This document shows positions 1 to 10,433 of a stretch of 64,000 nucleotides of DNA, in pieces. This DNA is from Tardiphaga sp. vice304 (GTDB lineage Bacteria > Pseudomonadota > Alphaproteobacteria > Rhizobiales > Xanthobacteraceae). The notes beneath the pieces were generated by a model. That model worked only from the letters and a program-made list of their open reading frames with translations. It ran no database searches and was not told where the DNA came from. Location: NCBI RefSeq assembly GCF_007018905.1, contig NZ_CP041402.1, forward strand, positions 5,196,001 to 5,260,000, written 5' to 3'. Both the position numbers and the translations under genes were made by a program. The number at the start of each line of letters is the position of its first letter. The first letter of the stretch is position 1.

Positions 1-500
1 ACGTCCTTGCCTTCGCCGGTCATGAAATCCGACAGCGGGATGGCCTGGCCGTAACGGAAGTGCGTGCCGATCAGATCGGAATCGTTGATCCAGCCGTCAT
101 AGACGTTCTTGCCGGACTGCATCTGGGTCTGGATCTTCTCGACCACGTCGCCTTCCTGGATCAGGTCGTGCTTCAGCTTGATGCCGGTGATTTCCGAGAA
201 CGCCTTGGCGAGCGTCTTGGCTTCGTACTCATGGGTGGTGATGGTTTCGGAGACGACGTTGATCTCCATGCCCTTGAACGGCGCTGCAGCTTTCTCGTAC
301 CACTGCAGTTCCTTGAGCTGTTCTTCCTTGGACAGCGTCGAGGGCTGGAATTCGCTGTCGATCCATTTCTTCGCGGTGGCGTCGTCGGCGCGAGCGGGCG
401 CCGCGAGGCTTACCGTCGCAGCGATCAGCGCCGCGGCGCTGGTCATCGTCATCAGGCGCGTCGAAGCTACACGACGGCCTTGATCGGTCAGGTCCTTCAT
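1..500 (-). CDS. glpV: Glycerol ABC transporter periplasmic substrate-binding protein (partial, C-terminus outside window)
   Basis: Only the N-terminal part (about 166 residues) is present; the gene runs off the left edge. The start is the ATG at 498-500. Reading the minus strand gives MKDLTDQGRRVASTRL, a hydrophobic signal segment ending in APARA-DDATAKKW, then a soluble domain. This indicates export to the periplasm as an extracellular solute-binding protein. It is the last visible gene of a minus-strand run of regulator, GlpD, two ABC ATPases, two permeases and a small membrane protein. That order matches the rhizobial glycerol uptake operon glpDRSTPQUV, so the likely ligand is glycerol. 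The ligand is inferred from operon context; a related polyol or sugar remains possible. Confidence 0.8.
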   Translation of the reverse strand, partial: MKDLTDQGRRVASTRLMTMTSAAALIAATVSLAAPARADDATAKKWIDSEFQPSTLSKEEQLKELQWYEKAAAPFKGMEINVVSETITTHEYEAKTLAKAFSEITGIKLKHDLIQEGDVVEKIQTQMQSGKNVYDGWINDSDLIGTHFRYGQAIPLSDFMTGEGKD

Positions 501-562
501 TCGTCTTCTCCCTGGTGGTGCTTCAGGCCCGGGTTGATCCCGGGTCTGGTCGTCTCCGCCTG

Positions 563-892
563 TCACACCGTGCGAAAGATCGCGAACGCCGTGCCAAACG
601 AAATCAGTGTCGCGAGCCACAGGCTCGAGATCTCAAAGCCTTCCTCGCCAAGCGGCAGCGTGGCGATCGGATCGGTGCCGAAAAATCCGATCCACAACAG
701 GTGAATCACCGCGGCCGAGATCAGCGACAGGAACAGCCGGTCGCCGCGCGTGGTGGGGATCCGCAGGATGCCGATCCGCTCGGCCTCGGGATATTTCACG
801 GCGAGCACCGTCATCGTGCCGAGCGTCATCGCCAGCAGCGCGAAGAAGATCGCGGTCGGCGGCGTCCACGCCATCCATGCGATGTTGTCCAT
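563..892 (-). CDS. glpU: Small integral membrane protein of the glycerol transport operon (DUF2160-like)
   Basis: A 109-residue protein starting MDNIAWMAWT with three hydrophobic segments (about residues 13-33, 52-71 and 91-106) separated by short charged loops. The start ATG lies 3 bases beyond the stop of the upstream permease gene, so the two are almost certainly co-translated. Position and size match GlpU of rhizobial glycerol operons, a small membrane protein of unknown role found between the permeases and the binding protein. It may be an accessory of the ABC transporter, but no function can be read from the sequence itself. Confidence 0.75.
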   Translation of the reverse strand: MDNIAWMAWTPPTAIFFALLAMTLGTMTVLAVKYPEAERIGILRIPTTRGDRLFLSLISAAVIHLLWIGFFGTDPIATLPLGEEGFEISSLWLATLISFGTAFAIFRTV

Positions 893-894
893 GG

Positions 895-1700
895 CTACAC
901 CCGTCCCAGCGCAAAGCCGCGCGCGATATAGTTGCGGACGAACCAGATCACCAGCGCGCCGGGGATGATGGTGAGCACGCCGGCGGCGGCGAGCAGGCCC
1001 CAGTCCATGCCCGACGCGGATACCGTGCGCGTCATCACCGCGGAAATCGGCTTGGCATTGACCGAGGTCAGCGTCCGCGCCAGCAGCAGTTCGACCCAGG
1101 AAAACATGAAGCAGAAGAACGCCGCCACGCCGATGCCCGAGGCGATCAGCGGCACCAGGATCTTGACGAAGAATTTCGGAAACGAGTAGCCGTCGAGGAA
1201 CGCGGTCTCGTCGATCTCGCGCGGCACGCCGGAGACGAAGCCCTCCAGAATCCAGACGGCCAAGGGCACGTTGAACAGGCAGTGCGCCAGTGCCACCGCC
1301 CACGGCGTATCGAACAGGCCGATCGCCGAATAGAGGTTGAAGAACGGCAGCGCGTAGACCGCCGGCGGCGCCATGCGGTTCGACAGCAGCCAGAAGAACA
1401 AATGCTTGTCGCCGAGGAAGCGGTAGCGCGAGAACGCATAGGCAGCCGGCAGCGCGAAGGAGATCGACAGCACGGTGTTGATGACGACGTATTTCAGCGA
1501 ATTGATGTAGCCGGAATACCAGCTCTCGTCGGTGAAGATGCGCGCGTAATTCTCCAGCGTGGGCGCGTGCGGCCACAGCGTCATGGTGGAAACGATCTCG
1601 CCGTTGGTCTTGAAGCTCATGTTGACCAGCCAGTAGATCGGCAGCAACAGGAAGATCAGGAACAGCGACAGGATCAGACGGCGCCCCGGGATCGAATGCA

Positions 1701-1701
<1 letters not shown>
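895..1701 (-). CDS. glpQ: Glycerol ABC transporter permease (MalG/UgpE-like)
   Basis: A 268-residue inner-membrane permease of the carbohydrate-uptake (CUT1) type with about six hydrophobic segments. The EAA cytoplasmic loop, which docks on the ATPase, is recognisable near residues 163-182 (EIDETAFLDGYSFPKFFVKI). Its ATG overlaps the stop of the preceding permease gene by one base (TGATG), which points to translational coupling. With the 1701-2603 permease it should form the heterodimeric membrane channel for glycerol, energised by GlpS and GlpT. The family assignment is firm; the substrate rests on the operon. Confidence 0.85.
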
Positions 1702-2602
<901 letters not shown>

Positions 2603-2603
<1 letters not shown>

Positions 2604-3703
2604 CACGCGCGACCTTCAAGATCTTGGCCCTCGACGAGGCGGCTGTCGGCATAAATGTGGACCCGGGCGGGATCGAAGATCAAGCCAGCTTCACTGCCGG
2701 GAATCGAAAAACCGTTCGGGACGCGCGCGGCGAACTTCACATCGCCGATCCGCACCCGCGCAAAGCGGACGCGGCCGAGATCGTCGATACGCTCGATGGT
2801 CGCCGCCAGCCGCCCCGGCGCCGGAGCGGCGACCTCGACGAATTCGGGGCGCACGCCGATCTCGACCCTGGCGCCGGCCGGCAACGCATCGTAGTTGCGC
2901 TGGAGTGCGATGGTGTGGCCGTCGATAACAGCCTCGCGGCCATTGACCGTGGCGGGTACGATATTCATGCCGGGCGAGCCGATGAAATAGCCGACAAAGG
3001 TGTGCTCCGGTCTGTCGAACAATTGCTGCGGCGTGCCGGCCTGAACGACGCGGCCGTCATGCATCACCACCACTGTGTCGGCGAAGGTCAGCGCCTCGGT
3101 CTGGTCGTGGGTGACGTAGATCATGGTGAGATCCAGCGCGCGGTGCAGCGCCTTCAGCTTGGAACGCAGTTCCCATTTCAGCGCGGGATCGATCACCGTC
3201 AGCGGTTCGTCGAACAAAACGGCTGCGACATCGGAACGCACCAGGCCGCGGCCGAGCGAAATCTTCTGCTTGGCGTCGGCGGTGAGCCGCGTCGCCTTGC
3301 GGTTCAGCACCGGCGTGAGATCGAGCAGCTCGGCAATCTCCCTGACGCGCTTCTCGATCTCCGGCCTAGCGACACCGCGGTTCTTCAGCGGAAAAGCCAG
3401 GTTTTCGCCGACCGTCATGGTGTCGTAGATCACCGGAAACTGGAACACCTGCGCGATGTTGCGCTGCTGCGTGGTGGCACGGGTTATGTCGGCGCCATCG
3501 AACAGTATCTTGCCGCGCGACGGCGTGACGATGCCGGAAATCAGATTGAGCAGCGTGGTCTTGCCGCAGCCGCTTGGCCCGAGCAGCGCATAGGCGCCGC
3601 CCTGCCGCCACGTCATCGAGATCGGCTTCAGCGCGAAGCTTTCTTCCGCCGCAGCATTGCCGCCGTAGGAATGCGCGAGATCGACGAGATCGATGCGGGC
3701 CAT
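2603..3703 (-). CDS. glpT: Glycerol ABC transporter ATP-binding protein with a non-canonical signature motif
   Basis: A 366-residue cytoplasmic ATPase of the MalK/UgpC type: nucleotide-binding domain at about residues 1-230, then an OB-like (TOBE) C-terminal domain. Walker A is GPSGCGKT (42-49), Walker B ends VLFDEP (D164, E165) and the switch histidine is present in VTHDQ (H198). The ABC signature is unusual: at 139-143 it reads LTADA where LSGGQ is expected. The partner GlpS has a normal LSGGQ but lacks the switch histidine, so the pair looks asymmetric. It lies between glpS and glpP, with 8 bases between it and glpS. Confidence 0.85.
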
Positions 3704-3711
3704 CTTCGCTC

Positions 3712-4791
3712 CTACATCGACGTCGGCGCGGCGACCAGCCGGTCGCCGGCGTCGAACACAAAGAGATTGTCGGGATCGAGCACGGCATCGAGGTGATGGC
3801 CGGGCGGAAAATCATGTACGCCCTGCAGCACCGCGACCCAGTTCGAGGCGTCGCGCTTGAGATGCACGTAACTTTCGGAACCGGTGATTTCGGTCACCGT
3901 GACTTCCGCCGCAAAGGCATGACGACCTTTGATGCCGCTGGCGACTTCGAGCTGATGCGCGCGAAAGCCGACGCGATAGGCGCCGTCCGCCAGGGCTGCG
4001 TAGAGGCCGCTGGCCGGCGCGCGGATGCCGCCGGCGTATTGAACGAAGCCATCGCGTTTCTCGATGCCGACCAGATTGAGCGGCGGATCGGAGAACACTT
4101 CGGCCACGCGCAGCGTTTCGGGCTGGCGATAGACGCGCGATGTATCGCCCATCTGCAGCACTTCGCCATGCCACAGGCACACGGTATTGCCGCCGAGCAG
4201 CAGCGCTTCGGAAGGCTCGGTCGTCGCATAGACGAAGATCGCGCCGGACGCCTCGAAGATGCGCGGCAGTTCGATGCGCAGTTCCTCGCGCAGCTTGTAA
4301 TCGAGATTGGCCAGCGGTTCGTCGAGCAGCACGAGGTCGGCGTCCTTGACCAGCGCCCGCGCAATCGCGGTGCGCTGCTGCTGGCCGCCGGAGAGTTGCA
4401 ACGGTGTGCGGTCGAGATAGGGCTCGAGCTTGAGCAATCGCGCGGCGTCGCGGACGCGGCTGTCGATCTCCGCTTTCGACTTACCCTGCACGCGCAGCGG
4501 CGAGGCGATATTCTCGTAGACCGTGAACGAGGGATAGTTGATGAATTGCTGGTAGACCATCGCCACCGAGCGCTTGCGCACGTCGGCGCCGGTGACGTCG
4601 ACACCGTCGACCAGCACGCGCCCCGTCGTCGGTCTGTCCAGCCCGGCGAGCAGCCGCATGATCGACGTCTTGCCGGAAAGCGTCGGGCCGAGCAGCACGC
4701 TCAGCGTGCCCGGCTGCAGTGTCAACGACACGTCGCGGATCGTCGTCATCCCCTCCACCGTGCATGATACATGGTCGAGGCTGACGCTCAT
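3712..4791 (-). CDS. glpS: Glycerol ABC transporter ATP-binding protein lacking the switch histidine
   Basis: A 359-residue ATPase starting MSVSLDHVSCTVEGM. The ATG overlaps the glpD stop as ATGA, which fixes the start although the frame is open further upstream. Walker A GPTLSGKT (35-42), signature LSGGQ (133-137) and Walker B VLLDEP (D157, E158) are canonical. The switch (H-loop) position reads ATTEP, with Thr191 where histidine is normal. A TOBE-like C-terminal domain follows. It should form a heterodimer with GlpT under the GlpP-GlpQ channel. Confidence 0.85.
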   Translation of the reverse strand: MSVSLDHVSCTVEGMTTIRDVSLTLQPGTLSVLLGPTLSGKTSIMRLLAGLDRPTTGRVLVDGVDVTGADVRKRSVAMVYQQFINYPSFTVYENIASPLRVQGKSKAEIDSRVRDAARLLKLEPYLDRTPLQLSGGQQQRTAIARALVKDADLVLLDEPLANLDYKLREELRIELPRIFEASGAIFVYATTEPSEALLLGGNTVCLWHGEVLQMGDTSRVYRQPETLRVAEVFSDPPLNLVGIEKRDGFVQYAGGIRAPASGLYAALADGAYRVGFRAHQLEVASGIKGRHAFAAEVTVTEITGSESYVHLKRDASNWVAVLQGVHDFPPGHHLDAVLDPDNLFVFDAGDRLVAAPTSM

Positions 4792-6329
4792 GGACGTGCT
4801 CCTGCGGCGATGACCGGGCTGGCCGATGGCTGGTGATGCGCCGTGATCCAGTCCTGCAGCGTTGCAATCTCGGCCGCCGACATCCGCAGTCCGAGCTTGG
4901 AGCGCCGCCACACGATATCCTCAGCGGTGACCGCGAATTCGTTGGCGATGAGATAGTTCACCTCGCGCTCGGTCAGCGTGGCGCCGAACGGTACGCCGAG
5001 ATCGGCCAGCGCCTTCGCCTGCCCGAGCATTTTTTGCGCGCGCGTACCATAGGCATGCGCGAGACGATCGGCATGGGCCGGTGTCAGGAACGGATAGTCG
5101 CGCCTGAGTTCGACGACCAGCGCGTCGAGCGCCGAGACGTCGAAATCGCCGCCGGGCAGCGCCGCGTGCGCGGTCCAGCCTTCCGGCGCCTTGCTGCCCT
5201 TCAGCCAGGGGGCCAGTTTCTGCAGCGCCTCCTCGGCGAGCCGGCGGTAAGTGGTGATCTTGCCGCCGTAGATCGACAGCAGCGGCGCGCCACCGGGCAG
5301 ATCGAGTTCAAACACATAATCGCGCGTCGCCGCCTTGGCCTCGTCGGCGCCGTCGTCATACAGCGGGCGAACGCCGGAATAGGTCCAGACCACGTCCTCG
5401 GGCTTCACCGGCTTCGCCAAATATTCGCTGACCGACGCGCAGAGATAGTCGATCTCGGCTTTGGAGATCTTAACCTGCGCGGGATCGCCATCGTAATCGA
5501 GGTCGGTGGTGCCGATCAGGGTGAAATCGTCCTGGTAGGGAATCGCGAACACGATGCGGCCGTCGGCGTTCTGGAAGATGTAGGCGCGGTCGTGGTTGTA
5601 TATTTTCGGCACCACGATGTGCGATCCCTGCACCAGCCGCACCTTGGCTTTAGCATTGAATCCGGCCCCCGACGTCAGCACCTGCTCGACCCACGGCCCG
5701 CCGGCATTGACCAGCGCGCGGGCGCGGATCGTGCTGCGCTCGCCACCTGCATCCTGCACGGTGACCTGCCAGACGCCGTCGACCTGCCGGATCTCGGTGG
5801 CGCGGGTGCGGGTCCGGATGTCGGCCCCGCGGTCGGCGGCATCGCGGGCGGTCAGCACCACCAGCCGGGCATCGTCGACGAAGCAATCGGAATACTCGAA
5901 GCCGCGCTTGAAGCGCCCGGGCGCGAGCGGCTTGCCTAACGCGTCATGCGCCAGGTCCAGCGTACGGGTGGCCGGCAGCAGCTTGCGGCCGCCGATATGG
6001 TCGTAGAGGAAAAGGCCGAGCCGCAGCAGCCAGGCCGGCCGCAGCCCGGCGTGGTGCGGCAGCACGAAGCGCAGCGGCCGGATGATGTGCGGCGCGATCC
6101 CCCACAGGATCTCGCGCTCCAGCAGCGCGTGGCGCACCAGCTTGAAGTCGTAATATTCGAGGTAGCGCAGCCCGCCATGCACGAGCTTGGTCGACCATGA
6201 CGAGGTGCCGCTGGCCAGATCGTTCATTTCGCACAGTAAAACGGAATTGCCGCGGCCCACCGCGTCACGCGCGATGCCGACGCCGTTGACGCCGCCGCCA
6301 ATGATAGCGAGGTCGAAAATTGAACTCAC
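4788..6329 (-). CDS. glpD: Glycerol-3-phosphate dehydrogenase (FAD-dependent, aerobic)
   Basis: A 513-residue flavoenzyme that oxidises sn-glycerol 3-phosphate to dihydroxyacetone phosphate and passes electrons to the quinone pool at the inner membrane. The N-terminal dinucleotide-binding motif IIGGGVNGVGIARDA lies at about residues 8-22, and the family segment GTSSWSTKLVHGGLRYLE follows. The open frame extends 70 codons upstream, but homology begins at VSSIFDLAIIGGG. A GTG there (6327-6329) is preceded by AAGGGAG at a good distance, so GTG is taken as the start. It is the first structural gene of the glp operon and overlaps glpS by ATGA. Confidence 0.92.
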   Translation of the reverse strand: MSSIFDLAIIGGGVNGVGIARDAVGRGNSVLLCEMNDLASGTSSWSTKLVHGGLRYLEYYDFKLVRHALLEREILWGIAPHIIRPLRFVLPHHAGLRPAWLLRLGLFLYDHIGGRKLLPATRTLDLAHDALGKPLAPGRFKRGFEYSDCFVDDARLVVLTARDAADRGADIRTRTRATEIRQVDGVWQVTVQDAGGERSTIRARALVNAGGPWVEQVLTSGAGFNAKAKVRLVQGSHIVVPKIYNHDRAYIFQNADGRIVFAIPYQDDFTLIGTTDLDYDGDPAQVKISKAEIDYLCASVSEYLAKPVKPEDVVWTYSGVRPLYDDGADEAKAATRDYVFELDLPGGAPLLSIYGGKITTYRRLAEEALQKLAPWLKGSKAPEGWTAHAALPGGDFDVSALDALVVELRRDYPFLTPAHADRLAHAYGTRAQKMLGQAKALADLGVPFGATLTEREVNYLIANEFAVTAEDIVWRRSKLGLRMSAAEIATLQDWITAHHQPSASPVIAAGARP

Positions 6330-6654
6330 CCGGACTCCCTTGCGCCAATTGATCCGGCGCCTTCCATGAGAAAAGGACGCGCCATCTTCGCTTTGAGCGA
6401 TTTGGCTTTCGGTTTGGATTAAAACACAACCAAAAACGAAAGCAATGGGGAATTTGGGCGTTTTGATTTGCGAGGTTGCCGCTGTATTGGCCACCTCTCC
6501 CGAAGGGAGAGGTCGGATGTTGGAGCGGAGTGAGAACATCCGGGTGAGGGGTTAGGAACGTTTCGTCGGCGCGCGGCCCCCTCACCCGGAACGCGCTTCG
6601 CGCCTTCCGACCTCTCCCCGCCGGGGAGAGGTGAAGCGGAGCGCCTTCGCTGGC
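6330..6654. repeat. glpR-glpD intergenic region carrying inverted repeat unit A, copy 1 (about 6491-6634)
   Basis: This 325-base gap between glpR and glpD contains no gene. At 6491-6634 there is a compound palindromic element. It has outer hairpins CCTCTCCC-GAA-GGGAGAGG and CCTCTCCCCG-CCGGGGAGAGG, and an inner pair GGGTGAGGGGTTAGG / CCCTCACCC. A second copy in the opposite orientation is at 14222-14371. The arrangement resembles the dispersed intergenic repeats of Bradyrhizobium-type genomes. The part next to glpD (6345-6480) is more AT-rich and may hold the glpD promoter, but no clear -35/-10 pair was recognised. Confidence 0.7.
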
Positions 6655-7470
6655 TCAGAGCGCGGTCGGTTCCGGGTTCAACTCGTCGGCTTCTTCCACC
6701 CGGCCGGGCAGCGCCTCGATCACCAGCACGCCCTTGCTCTGGCAGATCGCCTGCAATCCCGGCGGCAGCGGCGCGTCGGTGACGAAGGTCTGGACCTGGC
6801 TGATATGGGCGATACGCACCGCCGCGGTACGTCGCAGCTTGGTGGAATCGGCCACCAGCATCACCGAGCGGGCATTGGCCATTATCGCCTGCGCGGCCTG
6901 CACCTCGCGATAGTCGAAATCCAGCAGGGCGCCTTCGGCGTCGATCGCCGAGGCGCCGATAATGGCATAATCGACCTTGAACTGGCCGATCAGACCGATC
7001 GCGGTGGAGCCGATCACCGCGCCGTCGCTTCGCCGCACCGTGCCGCCGGCGACGATCACCTCGATGCGCGGGTGGCGGTACAGCATCATCGCGACGTTGA
7101 GGTTGTTGGTGATCACCAGCAGGTCCTCATGCGCCGTCAGCGCGCTGGCGACTTCCTCGGTGGTGGTACCGACGTTGATGAAAAGCGAAGAGCCGTTTGG
7201 GATCTGGGCGGCTGCCGCGATGCCGATGGCGCGCTTTTCGTCGGCAGCGACGAAGCGGCGCGCTTCGTAAGCGAGATTCTCGACGCCGGAGGCGATAATG
7301 GCGCCACCGTGGATCCGGGTCAGCGAGCGATGGTCGACGAGGTCGTTGAGGTCTTTTCGAATGGTCTGCGCAGAGACCTCGAAACGGCGCACGAGGTCGT
7401 CCACCATCACCCGCCCGGTCGTCCGGGCAAGGTTGAGTATTTCAGTCTGGCGATGGGACAGGCAGATCAC
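6655..7470 (-). CDS. glpR: DeoR-family transcriptional regulator, glycerol-3-phosphate repressor type
   Basis: A 271-residue regulator. Residues 1-57 form the DeoR helix-turn-helix (RQTEILNLARTTGRVMVDDL, then VSAQTIRKDLNDLVDHRSLT). The rest is the sugar-phosphate-binding DeoRC domain. The start is GTG at 7468-7470, preceded by a modest GAGGTG. It lies immediately upstream of, and in the same direction as, glpD and the glycerol transporter, as in rhizobial glp clusters. It is expected to repress the operon in the absence of glycerol or glycerol 3-phosphate; the ligand is inferred from context. Confidence 0.85.
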   Translation of the reverse strand: MICLSHRQTEILNLARTTGRVMVDDLVRRFEVSAQTIRKDLNDLVDHRSLTRIHGGAIIASGVENLAYEARRFVAADEKRAIGIAAAAQIPNGSSLFINVGTTTEEVASALTAHEDLLVITNNLNVAMMLYRHPRIEVIVAGGTVRRSDGAVIGSTAIGLIGQFKVDYAIIGASAIDAEGALLDFDYREVQAAQAIMANARSVMLVADSTKLRRTAAVRIAHISQVQTFVTDAPLPPGLQAICQSKGVLVIEALPGRVEEADELNPEPTAL

Positions 7471-7575
7471 GGGAACACCTCAGCAAAGGCGTCCATGGTG
7501 CGGTTATTTGACCGCGCGCGTCAACGTCGCGCGCCCCCTGTCCCACCTTGCCCCGTCAGGAGACCGGCGAAACGC

Positions 7576-7785
7576 TCAAGCTGCGGCAATGACCGGCGCG
7601 GTCAGAAATCCCTGGCTCGCGAACAGGAAAGCGGCGCGCTCGGCCTCGCGGGCGTTGGCGAACAGCTGACCTTCCATCGGGTTGAACCGATGCGTTGCGG
7701 CAAAGAAACGATAGCCGTCGGGATTGCGAACGACGATGCCGGCGGCCTGCTGGCTGACTTCGATGATGTAGGTGTCTGATGACAT
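7576..7785 (-). CDS. Small hypothetical protein, 69 aa
   Basis: No family is recognised. The reading frame MSSDTYIIEVSQQAAGIVVR continues to ...FLTAPVIAAA. A purine-rich GGGGAA sits upstream of the ATG at 7783-7785, and the composition is typical of coding DNA. The protein is soluble, with aromatic residues in the middle (GYRFFAATHRF) and an alanine-rich end. It stands alone between glpR and the thioesterase gene. Genomes of this group commonly carry such short proteins; no function is proposed. Confidence 0.6.
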   Translation of the reverse strand: MSSDTYIIEVSQQAAGIVVRNPDGYRFFAATHRFNPMEGQLFANAREAERAAFLFASQGFLTAPVIAAA

Positions 7786-7861
7786 GACGATTCCCCGATA
7801 TGCATAACTCTGCATATTCCGGGCCATCAACCGAGCGGCGCCATTTCCGTTCCAATTCGGA

Positions 7862-8290
7862 CTACGCGGAAACCGGCTGGCCCTCGCGCTGGATCGGTTG
7901 CTTGCGGCCCTGCTCGTCGATCGAGACATAGGTGAAGTGGCCGTCGGTCACCAGGATCGAGGCGTTTTCATTACGGCGCAGCACCCAGGCTTCCAGATGC
8001 ACGGTGATCGAGGTCTTTCCGATCCGCACCAGCGCATGGACCGAGACAACGTCGCCGACGAACACCGCCTTGCGGAAATTCATCGCGTCGATGGCCACGG
8101 TGACGGTGCGCGACCGGGCCATCTTGGAGGCGAAAATGCCCCCGCCGAGATCCATCTGGCCGAGCAGCCAGCCGCCGAAAATATCGCCATTGGCATTGGT
8201 ATCGGCCGGCATGGCAAGCTGCCGGATGGTCAGGTCGCCGGTGGGTTCTTTGCGCGGATCGGTTCCCCGGGCCAATGTTGCGTCCGTCAT
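7862..8290 (-). CDS. Acyl-CoA thioesterase (hotdog fold, YciA-like)
   Basis: A 142-residue single-hotdog thioesterase, normal length for the YciA/BFIT group, which hydrolyses acyl-CoA to free acid and CoA. The conserved segment ANGDIFGGWLLGQMD (about residues 32-46) carries the catalytic aspartate region and the central helix. The ATG at 8288-8290 is followed by MTDATLARGTDPRKEP. It lies 25 bases after the end of the beta-oxidation hydratase/dehydrogenase gene on the same strand, so a role in acyl-CoA turnover alongside that pathway is reasonable. The acyl-chain preference cannot be read from the sequence. Confidence 0.85.
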   Translation of the reverse strand: MTDATLARGTDPRKEPTGDLTIRQLAMPADTNANGDIFGGWLLGQMDLGGGIFASKMARSRTVTVAIDAMNFRKAVFVGDVVSVHALVRIGKTSITVHLEAWVLRRNENASILVTDGHFTYVSIDEQGRKQPIQREGQPVSA

Positions 8291-8315
8291 AGGCAGTCAC
8301 CTGCCGCGCTTTGAG

Positions 8316-10433
8316 TCACTTGAAATTCTCCCATCCCTCGTCAGGGGCAAACCGGTCGCCATGCTTTACCGCCAGGGTACGCAAGGTGGCCACAATATTC
8401 TCCGCGCCGCGGTTGCGGGCATAGTTCATCGGGCCGCCGCGGAAGGGCGCGTAGCCGGTTCCGAAGATCATCGCGCCATCGACCATGTCGGCGTTGTCCA
8501 CCGTGCCCTCGCGCAGGCAGGCGACGCAGACGTTCGACATCGGCAGCATCAGGCGGTCGATCATTTCCTGGGTCGGCTTGGTCGTTACCACGGCGCCGGA
8601 GGTCTTGTCGGCGCGACCGTCCTTCCAGGTATAGAAGCCCTGCCCGGTCTTGCGGCCGAGTTCGCCGCGGGAGACCTTTTCGCGCAGCCAGGCCGGCGTC
8701 GGCGGCAGCAGATCGCCGAATTTCGAGCGCAGCATGTCGCCGACCGCAAGGCAGATATCGAGCCCGACCTGATCAGCGAGTTCGATCGGCCCCATCGGCA
8801 TGCCGAACTGCTCGGCAGCGGCGTCGATGGTGGTCTTGTCGATCTTCTCGTCGAGCATCACCATGGCTTCGAGCATGTAGGGCGTCAGCGCGCGGTTGAC
8901 CAGGAAGCCCGGCGACGACTTCACCGGCAGCGGCAGCCGGTCAATGGCGCCGACGAAGGCCATCGCCTGCTTCAGCAGGCCGGCATCGACGCGGTCATGG
9001 CTGACGACCTCGACCAGTTGCAGCCGCGATACCGGATTGAAGAAATGCAGCCCGAGCAAGCGGGCCGGATTGGCCAGCGAGCTTCGCATATCTTCCAGCG
9101 GAATGCTGGAGGTGTTGGTGGCAAGGATCGCCGAGGGCTTCATGCGGGGCTCGATCGCCGCAAAAACCTTCTGTTTCAGATCGAGATTTTCGCTGACGGC
9201 CTCGATGATCAAATCGGCGCTGCGCACGCCTTCGCCGTCCATGTCTGGGATCAACCGGTCGAGCGCATCGCGCTGGTCGGTGCGCTTTCGCATGATCTTG
9301 CCGAACAGATCGGCAGCGCGCTGGACCGCGCCGGCGATCGGCTGCGGTTTCATGTCGGCCAGCGTGACGCGCAGCCCCTGATTCGCGCACCACGCCGCGA
9401 TGTCGCCACCCATCGCGCCGGCGCCGATGACGTGGACATGTTCGATCGTGTGGCCGGCGCCCGCCAGCTTCTTCATCTGCTCGCGCAGGAAGAACACCCG
9501 GATCAGGTTCTGCGCCGTCGGCGTCACCATCAGATCGGCGAACGACGCCTGCTCGGCGCGCAGCATCGCAGCGCGGTTGCCGCCGTGGCGCTCCCACAGA
9601 GCGATCAGCGCATAGGGCGCGGGATAGTGTTCGCGCGGCGCGGCCTTGCCGGCCTCGGCGATCATGCGCGAGGCGAGGATACCGCGGACCGGCGAGAAGT
9701 TGAGCAACGCATGGAGCAGGCCGGGCCTGGCGCGGCGCAGCCGGCCGAATACGGCGTCCTTCACCGCGTTGCGGACGTGGCGCTCCTGCGTCACGGCATC
9801 GACCAGGCCGAGCGATTTCGCCTTGCGCGCATCGATCGTCTTGCCGGTCAGCATCAGGGTCATCGCCTGCATCGGATTGACCAGGCTGGTGAAGCGCGCG
9901 GTGCCGCCAAGGCCCGGATGCAGGCCGAGCATCACTTCGGGAAAGCCGAACCGCGCATCCTCGATCGCGATGCGCGACTGGCAGGCCAGTGCGACTTCGA
10001 GCCCGCCGCCGAGACAGAAGCCGTGGATCACGGCGACGGTCGGAATCTTCAGCGTTTCCAGCCGGTCGATCACGGCGTGCGCCCGGCCAATCCCGGTCTC
10101 CACCAGCCGCGCGTCAGTGGCGCCGCGGAATTCATTGACGTCGGCGCCGGCGATGAAGCCGGAGGGTTTGGCGGATCGGATCACCAACCCGGCCGGGCGG
10201 TGGACTTCCAGCGCCGCCAGCACGGCATCGAATTCTTCCAGAACGTTGGCCGACAGCGTATTGGCGCTGGCGCCCGCGCGGTCGAACAACAGCCAGGCGA
10301 TGCCGTCGGCGTCGCGCGTCAGCCTGAAGTGCTTGTAGGCGCCCTGCTCCGCCGATTCAGTGTTGCTGGGCCCCAGTTCGAGCACGCGGTCGGCGAGGAC
10401 GTCCATGATCTTGCTATGCATGCCGTTCCTCAT
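8316..10433 (-). CDS. Fatty-acid oxidation complex alpha subunit: enoyl-CoA hydratase / 3-hydroxyacyl-CoA dehydrogenase (FadB/FadJ-like)
   Basis: A 705-residue bifunctional enzyme hydrating trans-2-enoyl-CoA and oxidising the resulting 3-hydroxyacyl-CoA with NAD. The crotonase domain comes first; its oxyanion-hole segment GFCLGGGLEVALACQSRIA is at about residues 138-156. The Rossmann segment HVIGAGAMGGDIAAW begins near residue 333 and is followed by the C-terminal dehydrogenase domains. The ATG at 10433 overlaps the thiolase stop as ATGA, which decides the start over an earlier in-frame ATG. With the thiolase and acyl-CoA dehydrogenase upstream it makes a full beta-oxidation set. Confidence 0.92.
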   Translation of the reverse strand: MRNGMHSKIMDVLADRVLELGPSNTESAEQGAYKHFRLTRDADGIAWLLFDRAGASANTLSANVLEEFDAVLAALEVHRPAGLVIRSAKPSGFIAGADVNEFRGATDARLVETGIGRAHAVIDRLETLKIPTVAVIHGFCLGGGLEVALACQSRIAIEDARFGFPEVMLGLHPGLGGTARFTSLVNPMQAMTLMLTGKTIDARKAKSLGLVDAVTQERHVRNAVKDAVFGRLRRARPGLLHALLNFSPVRGILASRMIAEAGKAAPREHYPAPYALIALWERHGGNRAAMLRAEQASFADLMVTPTAQNLIRVFFLREQMKKLAGAGHTIEHVHVIGAGAMGGDIAAWCANQGLRVTLADMKPQPIAGAVQRAADLFGKIMRKRTDQRDALDRLIPDMDGEGVRSADLIIEAVSENLDLKQKVFAAIEPRMKPSAILATNTSSIPLEDMRSSLANPARLLGLHFFNPVSRLQLVEVVSHDRVDAGLLKQAMAFVGAIDRLPLPVKSSPGFLVNRALTPYMLEAMVMLDEKIDKTTIDAAAEQFGMPMGPIELADQVGLDICLAVGDMLRSKFGDLLPPTPAWLREKVSRGELGRKTGQGFYTWKDGRADKTSGAVVTTKPTQEMIDRLMLPMSNVCVACLREGTVDNADMVDGAMIFGTGYAPFRGGPMNYARNRGAENIVATLRTLAVKHGDRFAPDEGWENFK

